Below, in pieces: positions 21,891-31,097 of a DNA stretch of 42,651 bases. Position numbers and translations under genes: made by a program. Each line of letters begins with the position of its first letter. The stretch's first letter is position 1. A model generated the notes under the pieces. The model was not told the origin of the DNA. It saw only the letters and a program-made list of their open reading frames with translations, and did not search any database. The stretch is from Oscillospiraceae bacterium. Its GTDB lineage: Bacteria; Bacillota; Clostridia; Oscillospirales; Oscillospiraceae. Where the stretch lies: contig CACWLG010000015.1 of assembly GCA_902761635.1 (NCBI GenBank), forward strand, positions 1-42,651. Direction: 5' to 3'.

Positions 21891-23971
21891 TGAGATTTCA
21901 GATTATTCATGAGAGCCGCGGCCGGGTACGTCTTCGCGCTGTCCAGGTGACCATGAGCATGGAGCAGGCCGACATTCTGGAGGCCTGGCTGCTTGCGCTG
22001 CCGGAGGTCGATCAGGTGACAGTGCATGAGCGTATCTGCGGCGTCATCATCGTTTTCCACGGAAGTCGGGAAGCGCTCTACAAAAAGCTCGCCGGCTTCT
22101 CTTATCCCCTCGCGGCGCCGAAGGTACAGATCGCAAGCAGCCAGAGCCGCGCCATGAACAGGGCCTACAAGGAGAAGCTCGTCTTTCAGGTGTTGCGGCA
22201 CTATCTGAAAAAGCTCTATCTGCCGCTACCTGTGAGGCGTGTCCTCAACACCTGCCATGCCCTTCCGCGCATCGGCCGCGCCGTGAAAACGCTGCTGCAA
22301 GGCAAGCTAACTGTGGATGTGCTCGACGGGGCTGCGCTCGGCGTATCACTGCTGACGGGTGATTTCTCCACCGCAGGCTCCGTGCGCTTTTTGCTGAAGC
22401 TCGGCGAAACCATCGACGAATGGACACATAAAAAGTCCGTGGACGATCTGGCAAAGAGTATGTCGCTGCAGGTAGATCAGGTCTGGCAGCTTACGGATGA
22501 CGGCACGCAGATGCTTGTGCCGCTGGAGCAGGTGCGGTCCGGAGATCGGATCGTCGTCCACACCGGCCATGTGCTGCCGCTGGACGGCATCCTCGAGGAC
22601 GGAGACGTAATGCTCAACCAGGCCTCTCTGACCGGGGAATCCGTACCCGTTGCCAAACGCCCCGGCTCTGCCGTGTACGCGGGCAGCGTGGCGGAAGAGG
22701 GCAACTGCGTCGTGCGGGTGACCGGCGCTCTCGGTGAGAACCGCTATGACCGCATCGTACGCATGATCGAGGAGTCCGAGAAACTGAAGTCCGGCGCGGA
22801 AAAGCGCGCCTACGACCTGGCTGACCGACTGGTGCCCTGGTGCCTGGGCGGGAGCCTGCTGACCTGGCTGCTCACCGGCAACGCGACGCGGGCCGTATCG
22901 GTGCTGATGGTGGACTTCTCCTGCGCGCTGAAGCTCTCCATGCCGCTGAGCGTCCTCTCCGCCATGCGGGAGGCCGGCCGCCACAAGATCACGGTCAAGG
23001 GCGGCAAGTTCCTCGAGAAGCTCAGCGAGGCCGACACGGTGATCTTCGACAAGACCGGCACGCTGACCCACGCCTGCCCCACGGTACAGTGCGTCGTGCC
23101 CTTCAACGGCCAGGACGAGCAGGAGATGCTGCGCGTGGCTGCCTGCCTGGAGGAGCATTTCCCCCACTCCGTGGCCAACGCCGTCGTGCGTGCCGCCGAG
23201 GAGCGCGGGCTATACCATCACGAGATGCACAGCGAACCGGAATACGTGGTCGCCCACGGCATCGCCACGAAGATCGGCGGCGAGCGGGCCATCATCGGCA
23301 GCCGCCACTTCGTCTTTGAGGACGAGGGCGTTGCGATCCGGCCCGAGGATCAGGCGCGCTTTGACGCGCTTGATTCCGGCTGCTCCTGGCTGTATCTGGC
23401 CATCGGCGGTGTTCTCTCTGCGGCGATCGGCATCCTTGATCCTCTGCGCCCGGAAGCGGCGGAGATTATTACTCTGCTACATGAGGCCGGGATCGGCAAG
23501 ACCGTCATGCTGACAGGCGACAGCCGGAACACAGCGGCCGCCATCGCGGGCGAGTTGGGACTGGACGACTTCCACGCGGAGGTCCTGCCCGAGGATAAGG
23601 CCCGGTACATACAGGACGAACAGGCGCATAACCGCACGGTCGTTATGATCGGCGACGGGATCAACGACGCTCCTGCGCTTTCACTCGCCGATGTAGGGAT
23701 TGCCATCGGAAGCGGAGCGACCATTGCCCGTGAGGTAGCAGATATCACCATTGCGGCTGAGGATCTGCGGGAGCTGGTGCTGCTGCGGCGGCTGTCCGAA
23801 AAGCTGATGCGCCGTATCGGACGAAACTACCGCTTTGTCATGGGCTTCAATAGCGTCTTGATCGCGCTCGGCGCTTTTGGCTTGCTGTCGCCCGCAACTT
23901 CGGCGCTGCTGCACAACAGTTCCACGCTGCTGCTGAGCATGGATTGCCTTACGGACCTGCTGACAGAATAA
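21890..23971 (+). CDS. P1B-type heavy-metal ATPase with SCA membrane motif
   Basis: 693 residues. An N-terminal ferredoxin-like domain without CxxC (residues 1-70), then membrane helices, actuator Thr-Gly-Glu-Ser near 247, phosphorylation Asp387-Lys-Thr-Gly-Thr and Gly-Asp-Gly-Ile-Asn-Asp near 588. In the metal-binding helix the usual CPC is replaced by Ser344-Cys345-Ala346 (followed by Leu-Lys-Leu-Ser-Met-Pro), so the helix break and one Cys ligand of the Cu/Zn types are missing. Substrate may thus be Fe(II), Mn(II) or Zn(II). Being in one operon with feoAB, export of excess iron or loading of secreted metalloproteins is possible. Confidence 0.92.
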   Translation: MRFQIIHESRGRVRLRAVQVTMSMEQADILEAWLLALPEVDQVTVHERICGVIIVFHGSREALYKKLAGFSYPLAAPKVQIASSQSRAMNRAYKEKLVFQVLRHYLKKLYLPLPVRRVLNTCHALPRIGRAVKTLLQGKLTVDVLDGAALGVSLLTGDFSTAGSVRFLLKLGETIDEWTHKKSVDDLAKSMSLQVDQVWQLTDDGTQMLVPLEQVRSGDRIVVHTGHVLPLDGILEDGDVMLNQASLTGESVPVAKRPGSAVYAGSVAEEGNCVVRVTGALGENRYDRIVRMIEESEKLKSGAEKRAYDLADRLVPWCLGGSLLTWLLTGNATRAVSVLMVDFSCALKLSMPLSVLSAMREAGRHKITVKGGKFLEKLSEADTVIFDKTGTLTHACPTVQCVVPFNGQDEQEMLRVAACLEEHFPHSVANAVVRAAEERGLYHHEMHSEPEYVVAHGIATKIGGERAIIGSRHFVFEDEGVAIRPEDQARFDALDSGCSWLYLAIGGVLSAAIGILDPLRPEAAEIITLLHEAGIGKTVMLTGDSRNTAAAIAGELGLDDFHAEVLPEDKARYIQDEQAHNRTVVMIGDGINDAPALSLADVGIAIGSGATIAREVADITIAAEDLRELVLLRRLSEKLMRRIGRNYRFVMGFNSVLIALGAFGLLSPATSALLHNSSTLLLSMDCLTDLLTE

Positions 23972-23992
23972 CAACAGGTATACCCAAATCGC

Positions 23993-24016
23993 ATGCCCCG
24001 TTCAAGAGCGGGGCAT
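23993..24016. terminator. Hairpin after the ATPase gene
   Basis: A perfect 8-bp GC-rich inverted repeat (23993-24000 with 24009-24016) without a T run. It may attenuate or stabilise the message between the ATPase and feoA. Confidence 0.4.
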
Positions 24017-24030
24017 ACATAAAAGGTTTC

Positions 24031-24048
24031 GGTTAAAGATATTTTACT
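24031..24048 (+). promoter_or_regulatory. Possible DtxR-type operator before feoA2
   Basis: GGTTAA, six bases, TTTACT; the right half is degenerate but like that of the second feo1 site. No good promoter is seen beside it. Confidence 0.35.
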
Positions 24049-24065
24049 ATATAGGGAGGATCGAG

Positions 24066-24287
24066 ATGAAACTGACTGACACGAAGCCGGATCAGCACGG
24101 CCTGATCCGCAGGATCGGCGGCGATGCGCATTTTGCAAACCGCATCACCGCCATCGGACTCACAGAGGACACAGAGTTTCAAATGGTGCGCAACGACCGC
24201 AAAATGCCTGTGCTGATCTACCTGCGCGAGACGCTGATCGCCGTCAACCGCACAGACGCAGAAAGGATCGAGGTGGAAACGGTATGA
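24066..24287 (+). CDS. feoA: Ferrous iron transport protein A, second locus
   Basis: 73 residues, FeoA/SH3-like domain: Arg-Arg-Ile-Gly-Gly-Asp, Ala-Ile-Gly-Leu-Thr-Glu, and a beta-rich C-terminus. It is more diverged than the two FeoA proteins at feo1. GGGAGGA precedes the ATG. It overlaps feoB by four bases. Confidence 0.88.
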   Translation: MKLTDTKPDQHGLIRRIGGDAHFANRITAIGLTEDTEFQMVRNDRKMPVLIYLRETLIAVNRTDAERIEVETV

Positions 24288-26140
24288 AAACAAGGATCGC
24301 TCTTCTGGGCCAGCCCAACTCCGGCAAGTCCACGGTATACAACGCGCTGACAGGCTCCCGGCAGCATGTGGGCAACTGGCCGGGCAAGACCGTGGAGAAA
24401 AACGACGGCTTCTATACCTACAAGGGAACGAAGTACACCGTGACCGATCTGCCGGGCAGCTACGGCCTCTCCGGCAACTCGGACGAGGAGACGATCACCG
24501 CCGACTTCATCAGGAGCGGTCAGGCGGACCTGGTCTGCATCCTCGTCGACGCTTCGCAGCTGGAGCGCAGCATGTTCATGGTTGCGGAGTTCGCCGCGCT
24601 GGATAAGCCTGCCGTACTGCTGCTGAACATGATGGACGTGGCGAAAGCGCAGAAAAAGGAGATCGACTTTAAACTGCTCCAAAAGCGGCTGGGCATCCCC
24701 GTCCTTCCTTTCACGGCGGCAGACGGCAAGGGCTACGGAGAGCTCAAGGAGCTATTCGCCAGGGAACTGGAAGCGCCGCATAAACTCTCCTCCGTACCGG
24801 AGTCTGCTGATAACGGCAGCTCCGCCCAAGCCGTGCTCTCGCAGAGTCAGGAAAAGTATCGCTGGATCGGCGCCATGCTCGAGGGCGTGACGCACACGGC
24901 CGCGCCGGAATACAAGCTCTCGAAATTCGACCGCATCGCCACCAGCCCCGTCAAGGGCAAGTTCCTCTGTCTCGGCGTGGTGCTGGCCGCCTTCCTGGTC
25001 GCCATGATCATCTGCGTCCCCATCATGAGCGTAGCCCAGATGATCCCGCAAATCCTGTTTGAACCCATTTCAAATCTCCTAAACGGCTGGAACGTACACC
25101 CCTGGCTCGTGTCCGTCTTCTCGATGATGCTGCCCAACGTCCTGTATTTTACCCTCTCCATGGCGGCCTTCGTCCTCGGCGTCAATCTGGCTTTCGGATT
25201 CCTGGAAGAGATCGGCTTTCTGGCCCGTGCCGCCTATCAGTTTGACGGCGTGCTCTCCCGGCTGGGCCTGCAGGGCAAGGCGATCTGCCCGGTACTGATG
25301 GGCTTCGGCTGCACCATCGGCGGAGCCTGCGGCACACGCATCATGGACAACTGGGGGCAGCGGATGCTGGCCATGGCGGTGGTCTGGGCGGTGCCCTGCG
25401 GCGCGATCTGGGGCGTGATCCCCGTGATTTCTTCGATGTTCTTCGGCCCTGTCGGCACGTTGTTGGTATGCCTGCTGATCCTCTGCTACATGGTGCTGAT
25501 GATGTGGATCGTCTCGAAGGTTTTCGGCCGCACACTTGCCCCTTCCGAAACGCGGAGCGGTATGATCATGGAGCTGCCGCCCTATCACAAGGCTCACTGG
25601 AAGCACATCCTGCGGGAGGCTTTTCTGAAAGCCTGGGATATCTTCCGGCGCGCGCTGGGCACGGTCACGCTGGTTTCGCTGCTCTTCTACGCCTTCTCCT
25701 TCAGCGGCACCGGCAGCATTGAAAACAGCCTGCTCTACCGCGTCGGCACGGCCATTGAGCCCGTGACCCGCTTCTTCGGCCTCGGCTGGCAGACCTTTAT
25801 GGCGTTTCTCAGCTCGGCTTTTGCCAAAGAGGCGGTGTTGGGCGTGCTGAACGCCACTTTTGTGGGGCAAAGCAGCCTGCTGGAAGCCACCTTCTTCTCC
25901 AAGACTGCCGTACAGGACAATGCCGCGCTTGCCGTCAACATGGTGCAGTCTATTTCCAAGCCGGAGGCGCTGGCCTTCCTCTTTGCCTGCACCTTCAACG
26001 TGCCCTGTGTCATGGCGCTGAGCACGACCTACCGCGAGTCCCACTCTCTGAAATGGACCGCCCGCGTTGCGTTGTTCTATATCGGCGCCGCGCTGATCCT
26101 CGCCTGCATCGTGTATCACGTCGCCGTGCTGTTTATGTGA
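24284..26140 (+). CDS. feoB: Ferrous iron transport protein B, short second form
   Basis: 618 residues. G1 is Gly-Gln-Pro-Asn-Ser-Gly-Lys-Ser-Thr (residues 9-17), then Asn31-Trp-Pro-Gly, G3 Asp55-Leu-Pro-Gly, G4 Asn115-Met-Met-Asp118, then the membrane domain with Gly-Phe-Gly-Cys-Thr-Ile-Gly-Gly-Ala-Cys-Gly-Thr in the first Gate. It lacks the acidic insertion of the 1322-3613 FeoB and is about 145 residues shorter, yet keeps the segment Gly-Trp-Asn-Val before the pore. It may differ in substrate or affinity. The ABC genes follow 13 bases later. Confidence 0.96.
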   Translation: MKTRIALLGQPNSGKSTVYNALTGSRQHVGNWPGKTVEKNDGFYTYKGTKYTVTDLPGSYGLSGNSDEETITADFIRSGQADLVCILVDASQLERSMFMVAEFAALDKPAVLLLNMMDVAKAQKKEIDFKLLQKRLGIPVLPFTAADGKGYGELKELFARELEAPHKLSSVPESADNGSSAQAVLSQSQEKYRWIGAMLEGVTHTAAPEYKLSKFDRIATSPVKGKFLCLGVVLAAFLVAMIICVPIMSVAQMIPQILFEPISNLLNGWNVHPWLVSVFSMMLPNVLYFTLSMAAFVLGVNLAFGFLEEIGFLARAAYQFDGVLSRLGLQGKAICPVLMGFGCTIGGACGTRIMDNWGQRMLAMAVVWAVPCGAIWGVIPVISSMFFGPVGTLLVCLLILCYMVLMMWIVSKVFGRTLAPSETRSGMIMELPPYHKAHWKHILREAFLKAWDIFRRALGTVTLVSLLFYAFSFSGTGSIENSLLYRVGTAIEPVTRFFGLGWQTFMAFLSSAFAKEAVLGVLNATFVGQSSLLEATFFSKTAVQDNAALAVNMVQSISKPEALAFLFACTFNVPCVMALSTTYRESHSLKWTARVALFYIGAALILACIVYHVAVLFM

Positions 26141-26153
26141 GGAGTGATCTTTT

Positions 26154-27956
26154 ATGAAAGAAAAGAAAAAAAGCGATGTGGCCATCCTTTTGGACTACGC
26201 AGGCAGCTACAAGAAGCTGACCTTCCTCGGCCTCGGGCTCTCCGCCGTCGCCATGATCCTCGGGATGGCCCCCTATATCTGCATCTGGCTGGTGGCACGG
26301 GATCTCATCGCCGCAGCGCCCGACTGGACGCAGGCCGTGGGCGTCGGCCGCTACGGCTGGATGGCCTTTGCCTTTGCCGTGGCCGGGATCGCCGTATACT
26401 TCGCCGCGCTGATGTGCACGCATCTGGCTGCCTTCCGCACGGCGTCCAACATCCGCAAGCAGGGCATGGCGCATCTGATGAAGACGCCGTTGGGCTTCTT
26501 CGATTCCAACGCCTCCGGTCTTCTGCGCAACCGTCTCGACGGTGCGGCCTCCGAGACCGAGACGCTGCTGGCGCACAATCTGGCGGATATCGTGGGCAGT
26601 GGGGCGATGGTGCTTGCCATGATCGTGCTGATGTTCGTCTTCGACTGGCGCATGGGCGCGGCCTGCCTGCTGGCGGCGGTGGTGTCGGTCGCTGCCATGT
26701 TCAGCATGATGGGCGGCAAAAACGCGAAGCTCATGGCGGAGTATCAGGCGGCCCAAGACGTCATGAGTAAGGCGGGGACGGAGTATGTACGCGGTATCCC
26801 CGTGGTGAAGGTGTTCCAGCAAACGGTGTATTCCTTCAAGGCCTTCAAGCAGGCCATCGAGGATTACAGCGCCAAGGCGGAGCACTATCAGGGGGACGTG
26901 TGCCGTGTGCCGCAGGCGCTGAACCTTACGGCCACGGAGGGAGCGTTCATCTTCCTCGTTCCGGTGGCGCTGCTGCTGGCTCCGGCTGCCTTGCGCAGCG
27001 GCAGCTTCGCGGGCTTTCTCACGGACTTCGTGTTTTACGCAGTCTTTTCTGCCATCGTCTCAACAGCGCTGGCGAAAATCATGTTCGCAGCCAGCGGAAT
27101 GATGCTGGCGAGTACCGCGCTGAGCCGCATCGCACAGGTCATGAACGCGCCGACGCTGGAAGTGACGGGCGATCCGCAGACGCCAATGGACAACAGCGTG
27201 ATGTTTAAGGATGTTTCCTTCACCTATGAAGGAGCCGAGCTGCCCGCGCTGGATCATGTGTCCTTCCGGGTGGAGCCGGGGCAGACCGTCGCGCTGGTCG
27301 GCCCGTCCGGAGGCGGCAAGACCACGGCGGCCAGCCTCATCCCCCGCTTCTGGGACGTGAGCTCCGGCAGCGTGGAGGTCGGGGGCGTGGACGTGCGGCA
27401 GACCGATCCCCATGTGCTGATGGATCAGGTGGCCTTTGTGTTCCAGAACACGCGTCTGTTCAAGGCGTCGATCCTCGAGAACGTGCGGGCGGCAAGGCCG
27501 GAGGCCTCCCGCGAAGAAGTGCTTTCAGCGCTCTCCGCCGCTCAATGTGACGATATCCTCGAAAAGCTCCCGCATGGGATGGATACGGTCATCGGCACCG
27601 AGGGTACCTATCTGTCGGGCGGCGAGCAGCAGCGCGTGGCGCTGGCCCGGGCGATCCTGAAGGACGCGCCCATCGTGGTGTTGGACGAGGCCACGGCCTT
27701 TGCCGATCCGGAAAACGAGGCGCTGATCCAAAAGGCTTTTGCCAGACTTACGAAGGGGCGTACGGTCATCATGATCGCGCACCGTCTGTCTACCGTCGTA
27801 AACGCGGACAAGATCATCGTGCTGGATTCCGGCCGCGTCGTCGAACAGGGCGCCCACGAGGAGCTTCTGAAAGCGGACGGCGTGTATGCCCGTATGTGGG
27901 TGGATTACCAGCAGGCCGTAACATGGCGGATCTCCGCCGACAAGGAGGTGAAGTGA
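26154..27956 (+). CDS. ABC half-transporter (exporter fold), pair 1 first subunit
   Basis: 600 residues: six-helix membrane domain (about 15-330) fused to an ATPase domain. Walker A is Gly-Pro-Ser-Gly-Gly-Gly-Lys-Thr-Thr, signature Leu-Ser-Gly-Gly-Glu-Gln-Gln-Arg, Walker B Val-Leu-Asp-Glu-Ala, all intact. With the adjacent gene it should form a heterodimer. The gene pair resembles IrtAB and YbtPQ, which have exporter fold but import iron-siderophores. The feoAB neighbour and shared operator support an iron-linked role; direction of transport is not provable here. Confidence 0.9.
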   Translation: MKEKKKSDVAILLDYAGSYKKLTFLGLGLSAVAMILGMAPYICIWLVARDLIAAAPDWTQAVGVGRYGWMAFAFAVAGIAVYFAALMCTHLAAFRTASNIRKQGMAHLMKTPLGFFDSNASGLLRNRLDGAASETETLLAHNLADIVGSGAMVLAMIVLMFVFDWRMGAACLLAAVVSVAAMFSMMGGKNAKLMAEYQAAQDVMSKAGTEYVRGIPVVKVFQQTVYSFKAFKQAIEDYSAKAEHYQGDVCRVPQALNLTATEGAFIFLVPVALLLAPAALRSGSFAGFLTDFVFYAVFSAIVSTALAKIMFAASGMMLASTALSRIAQVMNAPTLEVTGDPQTPMDNSVMFKDVSFTYEGAELPALDHVSFRVEPGQTVALVGPSGGGKTTAASLIPRFWDVSSGSVEVGGVDVRQTDPHVLMDQVAFVFQNTRLFKASILENVRAARPEASREEVLSALSAAQCDDILEKLPHGMDTVIGTEGTYLSGGEQQRVALARAILKDAPIVVLDEATAFADPENEALIQKAFARLTKGRTVIMIAHRLSTVVNADKIIVLDSGRVVEQGAHEELLKADGVYARMWVDYQQAVTWRISADKEVK

Positions 27957-27957
27957 G

Positions 27958-29700
27958 ATGTTTGGAAAAGCGTTTCAGCGCAAATACGCGCTCAGCGATC
28001 AGGGCATCCGGAATGCCAAGGCTGGGACCTTCTGGACGGTCGTCGTCAATCTGGTCGTGATGGGCGGCATGGGTATCCTCTACTTCATGATGCGCGGCTA
28101 TATCGACACGCTGACCGACGGCGCGCCTCTTTCCGGCACGGGCACGATCCTTTTGCTTGTCCTTGTTTTTCTGATCCTGTCCTTTATCACGCACCTGCAG
28201 CAGTACAAGGCGACCTACGGTCTCGTCTACGGCGAGGTGAAGAACATGCGCATCTCGCTGGCCGAGCGTCTGCGCAAGCTCCCGCTGGGCTACTTCGGCA
28301 AGCGCGATCTGGCCGACCTCACCGAGACGATCATGGGCGACGTGAATCGTCTGGAACACGTCTGGTCCCACTGCCTGGGCTATCTCTACGGGGCTTTCAT
28401 CTCCACGGCGCTGATCGCCGTCATGCTCTTCGCGTATAACTGGAAGCTGGCGCTCTCCTGCCTCTGGGGCGTCCCGGTGGCTTTTGCGCTGCTGTTCGGC
28501 AGCCGCAGTCTGACGAAGCGCCGTTCCGAAATCACGAAAGCCGCGGCAGTCACCGTATCTGACGGTATCCAGGAAACGCTGGAGAATATCCGGGAGATCC
28601 GCGCGACAAATCAGGAAGGCCGCTTCCTCAAGGCGCTCTATGACAAGATCGACTACCATGAAAAAACCATGCTGCTGGGCGAGCTTTCCGCCGGCATCTT
28701 TGTGAATGCGGCAAGCGTCATCATGCGCCTGGGCGTGGCGACCACGATCCTGACCGGAACGAAGCTGATCCTTTCCGGGCAGATCGACTTTCTCATGCTG
28801 TTCATGTTCCTGCTGGTCATTACCCGCGTCTACGCGCCCTTCGACCAGGCGCTTGCACTGATTGCCGAGATGTTCATGTCCCAGGTCTCCGCCAGGCGTC
28901 TCATGGAGATCTATGACGCCGAAACCGTGGAGGGGAGCGAGAGCTTCCGCCCGCAGGGGCATGACATCGTGTTTGAGAACGTCGGCTTTGCCTACGATGA
29001 CAAACAGGTGCTCAATGGCGTCAGCTTCACCGCGAAGGAGGGAGAGGTCACGGCGCTGGTCGGCCCTTCCGGCTCGGGCAAGAGTACTTGTGCAAGGCTG
29101 GCCGCCAGGCTCTGGGATATTGACCAAGGCAGCATCAAGGTCGGCGGCGTGGATGTTTCTGCTGTTGATCCCGAGACTTTGCTGACGGATTACTCCATGG
29201 TGTTCCAGGATGTTGTCCTCTTTGACGACACGGTCATGGAGAATATCCGGCTCGGAAAGCACGGCGCGACAGACGAAGAAGTCCTCGCGGCGGCCAGAGC
29301 GGCCAACTGCGACGAGTTCGTGGAAAAGCTGCCGCAGGGCTACGCCACGCCCATCGGGGAAAACGGCGCGAAGCTGTCCGGCGGTGAGCGTCAACGCATC
29401 TCCATTGCCCGCGCATTGCTGAAAAACGCGCCCATCGTCCTGCTGGACGAGGCGACAGCCTCTTTGGATGTGGAAAATGAGACAAAGGTGCAGGGCGCTT
29501 TGTCCCGGCTGCTGGCCGGGAAGACCGTGCTGGTCATCGCTCACCGCATGCGCACCGTGGAGGCCGCCGACAAGATCGTTGTTCTCTCAGACGGCCAGGT
29601 CGCCGAGGAGGGCAGCCCTGCCGAGCTGCTTGAAAAAGAGAACGGCGTCTTCCGCCGCATGACGGAACTGCAGACTGCCAGCGCCGGGTGGAGCATATAA
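27958..29700 (+). CDS. ABC half-transporter (exporter fold), pair 1 second subunit
   Basis: 580 residues: N-terminal membrane domain (about 20-320) and ATPase domain with Walker A Gly-Pro-Ser-Gly-Ser-Gly-Lys-Ser-Thr, signature Leu-Ser-Gly-Gly-Glu-Arg-Gln-Arg and Walker B Leu-Leu-Asp-Glu-Ala-Thr-Ala-Ser. Begins one base after the stop of the first subunit, so co-translated with it. Together they form the last genes of the operon before the hairpin at 29732-29772. Confidence 0.9.
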   Translation: MFGKAFQRKYALSDQGIRNAKAGTFWTVVVNLVVMGGMGILYFMMRGYIDTLTDGAPLSGTGTILLLVLVFLILSFITHLQQYKATYGLVYGEVKNMRISLAERLRKLPLGYFGKRDLADLTETIMGDVNRLEHVWSHCLGYLYGAFISTALIAVMLFAYNWKLALSCLWGVPVAFALLFGSRSLTKRRSEITKAAAVTVSDGIQETLENIREIRATNQEGRFLKALYDKIDYHEKTMLLGELSAGIFVNAASVIMRLGVATTILTGTKLILSGQIDFLMLFMFLLVITRVYAPFDQALALIAEMFMSQVSARRLMEIYDAETVEGSESFRPQGHDIVFENVGFAYDDKQVLNGVSFTAKEGEVTALVGPSGSGKSTCARLAARLWDIDQGSIKVGGVDVSAVDPETLLTDYSMVFQDVVLFDDTVMENIRLGKHGATDEEVLAAARAANCDEFVEKLPQGYATPIGENGAKLSGGERQRISIARALLKNAPIVLLDEATASLDVENETKVQGALSRLLAGKTVLVIAHRMRTVEAADKIVVLSDGQVAEEGSPAELLEKENGVFRRMTELQTASAGWSI

Positions 29701-29731
29701 ACAACCCCTGCCATCCGGATAAAATGGCAGA

Positions 29732-29772
29732 CAGCTCTTCAGATGCGCTTTCCTGACGCATCTGAAGAGCTG
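29732..29772 (+). terminator. Strong hairpin after ABC pair 1
   Basis: A perfect 16-bp inverted repeat (29732-29747 with 29757-29772), nine-base loop. Only A follows, no T run, so Rho-independent termination is uncertain; it certainly separates the two parts. Confidence 0.6.
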
Positions 29773-29846
29773 ACGAAAACGGGGTCCCCCTGAGCACAAA
29801 ACGGAGCGCCTCAACTTCTCGAAACTTGAAAAGAAAGGCGATACAG

Positions 29847-30362
29847 ATGGTTACACTTAATGAACAGATCGATATAAAGGCACCATATGAACAGATGGAG
29901 GCCTGGGTCGATCATTTTCAGGAAGAATTCGTGAGATGGAGCCCCTATCATACGGAGTGCGAGATGTATGACGGTGGCTATCAGAAGGGTATGCGGGTCA
30001 GGTTCCGTGAGATCGTCGGCGGAATGGATTACAATGTGACCGGAACGATCAACGAATGTGAGCAGGATAAAGATCATTTCCGCATTGTTTTTCAAAGCGA
30101 TAAGAAGACCGCGTTCATCACATTTGAAGGAAACCGTACGGAAGACGGCTGCCATTTCTCTCATACGGAAGCTTTCGGCCTGACAAAACCGATCATAGGG
30201 CCGATCTTGGAGTTTCTGACATTCAAGGTGTTCTATCGGAAATGGTGCAACTGGAAGCTGATCCGGGATGATATGATTTTAGATAACAAGTATCTGAACG
30301 ACATCCTAACAGAAAGGAAATATCCGGAGCGCATCCCGGAGATAGAAGGAGGAGATCTATAA
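29847..30362 (+). CDS. SRPBCC (START-like) family protein
   Basis: 171 residues, soluble, helix-grip layout: N-terminal strand, a helix (Glu-Gln-Met-Glu-Ala-Trp-Val-Asp-His), then beta strands with Trp-Ser-Pro-Tyr-His-Thr-Glu-Cys and a long C-terminal helix. Such folds bind small hydrophobic ligands (polyketide cyclase-like, AHSA1). The start is ATG 29847 with AAGAAAGG upstream. No promoter is evident; its function is unknown. The stretch 29701-29846 contains only the hairpin. Confidence 0.72.
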   Translation: MVTLNEQIDIKAPYEQMEAWVDHFQEEFVRWSPYHTECEMYDGGYQKGMRVRFREIVGGMDYNVTGTINECEQDKDHFRIVFQSDKKTAFITFEGNRTEDGCHFSHTEAFGLTKPIIGPILEFLTFKVFYRKWCNWKLIRDDMILDNKYLNDILTERKYPERIPEIEGGDL

Positions 30363-30385
30363 AATATGAAGTTGAGATTTCGGTC

Positions 30386-30414
30386 TTGACAAAAGATAAG
30401 TATAAGCGTATAAT
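30386..30414 (+). promoter_or_regulatory. Promoter of tetR 1
   Basis: Consensus TTGACA (30386-30391), 17 bases, TATAAT (30409-30414). Confidence 0.88.
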
Positions 30415-30426
30415 AACAGCGTTATT
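30412..30426 (+). promoter_or_regulatory. Probable TetR operator overlapping the -10 box
   Basis: AATAAC-AGC-GTTATT, a perfect 6-bp inverted repeat. It overlaps the -10 box, suggesting autorepression by the TetR protein encoded downstream. A further TGTTAT half lies at 30435-30440. Confidence 0.6.
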
Positions 30427-30458
30427 GATATCGATGTTATTGATCAGGAGACGGTTGT

Positions 30459-31070
30459 ATGGCAAATCCGGATAGAAGTATTGATCCACGCATCATGGAG
30501 AGCGCGAAAGAGGAGTTCCTTTCCAAGTCTTATGAGCAGGTTTCTTTACGGGACATCTGCAGCAAAGCAGGCGTTACCACCGGTGCGCTTTATAATCGTT
30601 TCAGCAACAAGGAAGAATTGTTCGAGGCTCTTGTTGCACCGACACTGGCTCTGATAGAAAAGTTCAGTGAACAAACAGAATCCAACAGCTATTCTTTTCT
30701 GGATACGAACGAACTGCTTACTATCTGGGAGCTCACACCCGATACACAAGCCAGTATCATCAATATGCTTTATGATAATTACGACGGTTTCCGCCTTCTG
30801 CTGTGTCATGCGGACGGATCCCGGCATGCGAACTTCCTGCACGATTTTGTGGACGATGTGACGGACCGGTCTTATCGTTTTGTCGAAGAAGCTTATTCCC
30901 GCGGTGTCTGCAAATATCTGATCGACAAAGAAGAACTGCATATGCTGCTGACGGCTTACTGGTCCACCATGTTTGAGCCGCTGATCCATGGCCTTTCACG
31001 GGAGAAGGCGCTCGAGCACAGTGGGATCGTTGCAAAGCTGTTTAACTGGACAAACGTATTAGGGTTCTGA
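30459..31070 (+). CDS. TetR/AcrR-family transcriptional regulator
   Basis: 203 residues: N-terminal helix-turn-helix (about 10-55; Ser-Leu-Arg-Asp-Ile-Cys-Ser-Lys-Ala-Gly-Val-Thr then Tyr-Asn-Arg-Phe-Ser-Asn-Lys-Glu-Glu-Leu-Phe), ligand-binding helices after. Similar in length and layout to the protein at 36112-36723; both precede an ABC pair, so they are likely paralogues controlling similar transporters. AGGAG lies eight bases before the ATG. Its ligand is unknown. Confidence 0.92.
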   Translation: MANPDRSIDPRIMESAKEEFLSKSYEQVSLRDICSKAGVTTGALYNRFSNKEELFEALVAPTLALIEKFSEQTESNSYSFLDTNELLTIWELTPDTQASIINMLYDNYDGFRLLLCHADGSRHANFLHDFVDDVTDRSYRFVEEAYSRGVCKYLIDKEELHMLLTAYWSTMFEPLIHGLSREKALEHSGIVAKLFNWTNVLGF

Positions 31071-31097
31071 AAATCAGGCAATATCATACGGTCTGCT

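Noticed and set aside
25079-26185. 368-codon minus-strand frame opposite feoB2
   Set aside because: Low-complexity His/Gly/Glu-rich shadow of feoB.
27814-29544. 576-codon minus-strand frame opposite ABC pair 1
   Set aside because: Antisense to two ABC genes with intact motifs; no ribosome site or recognisable domain.
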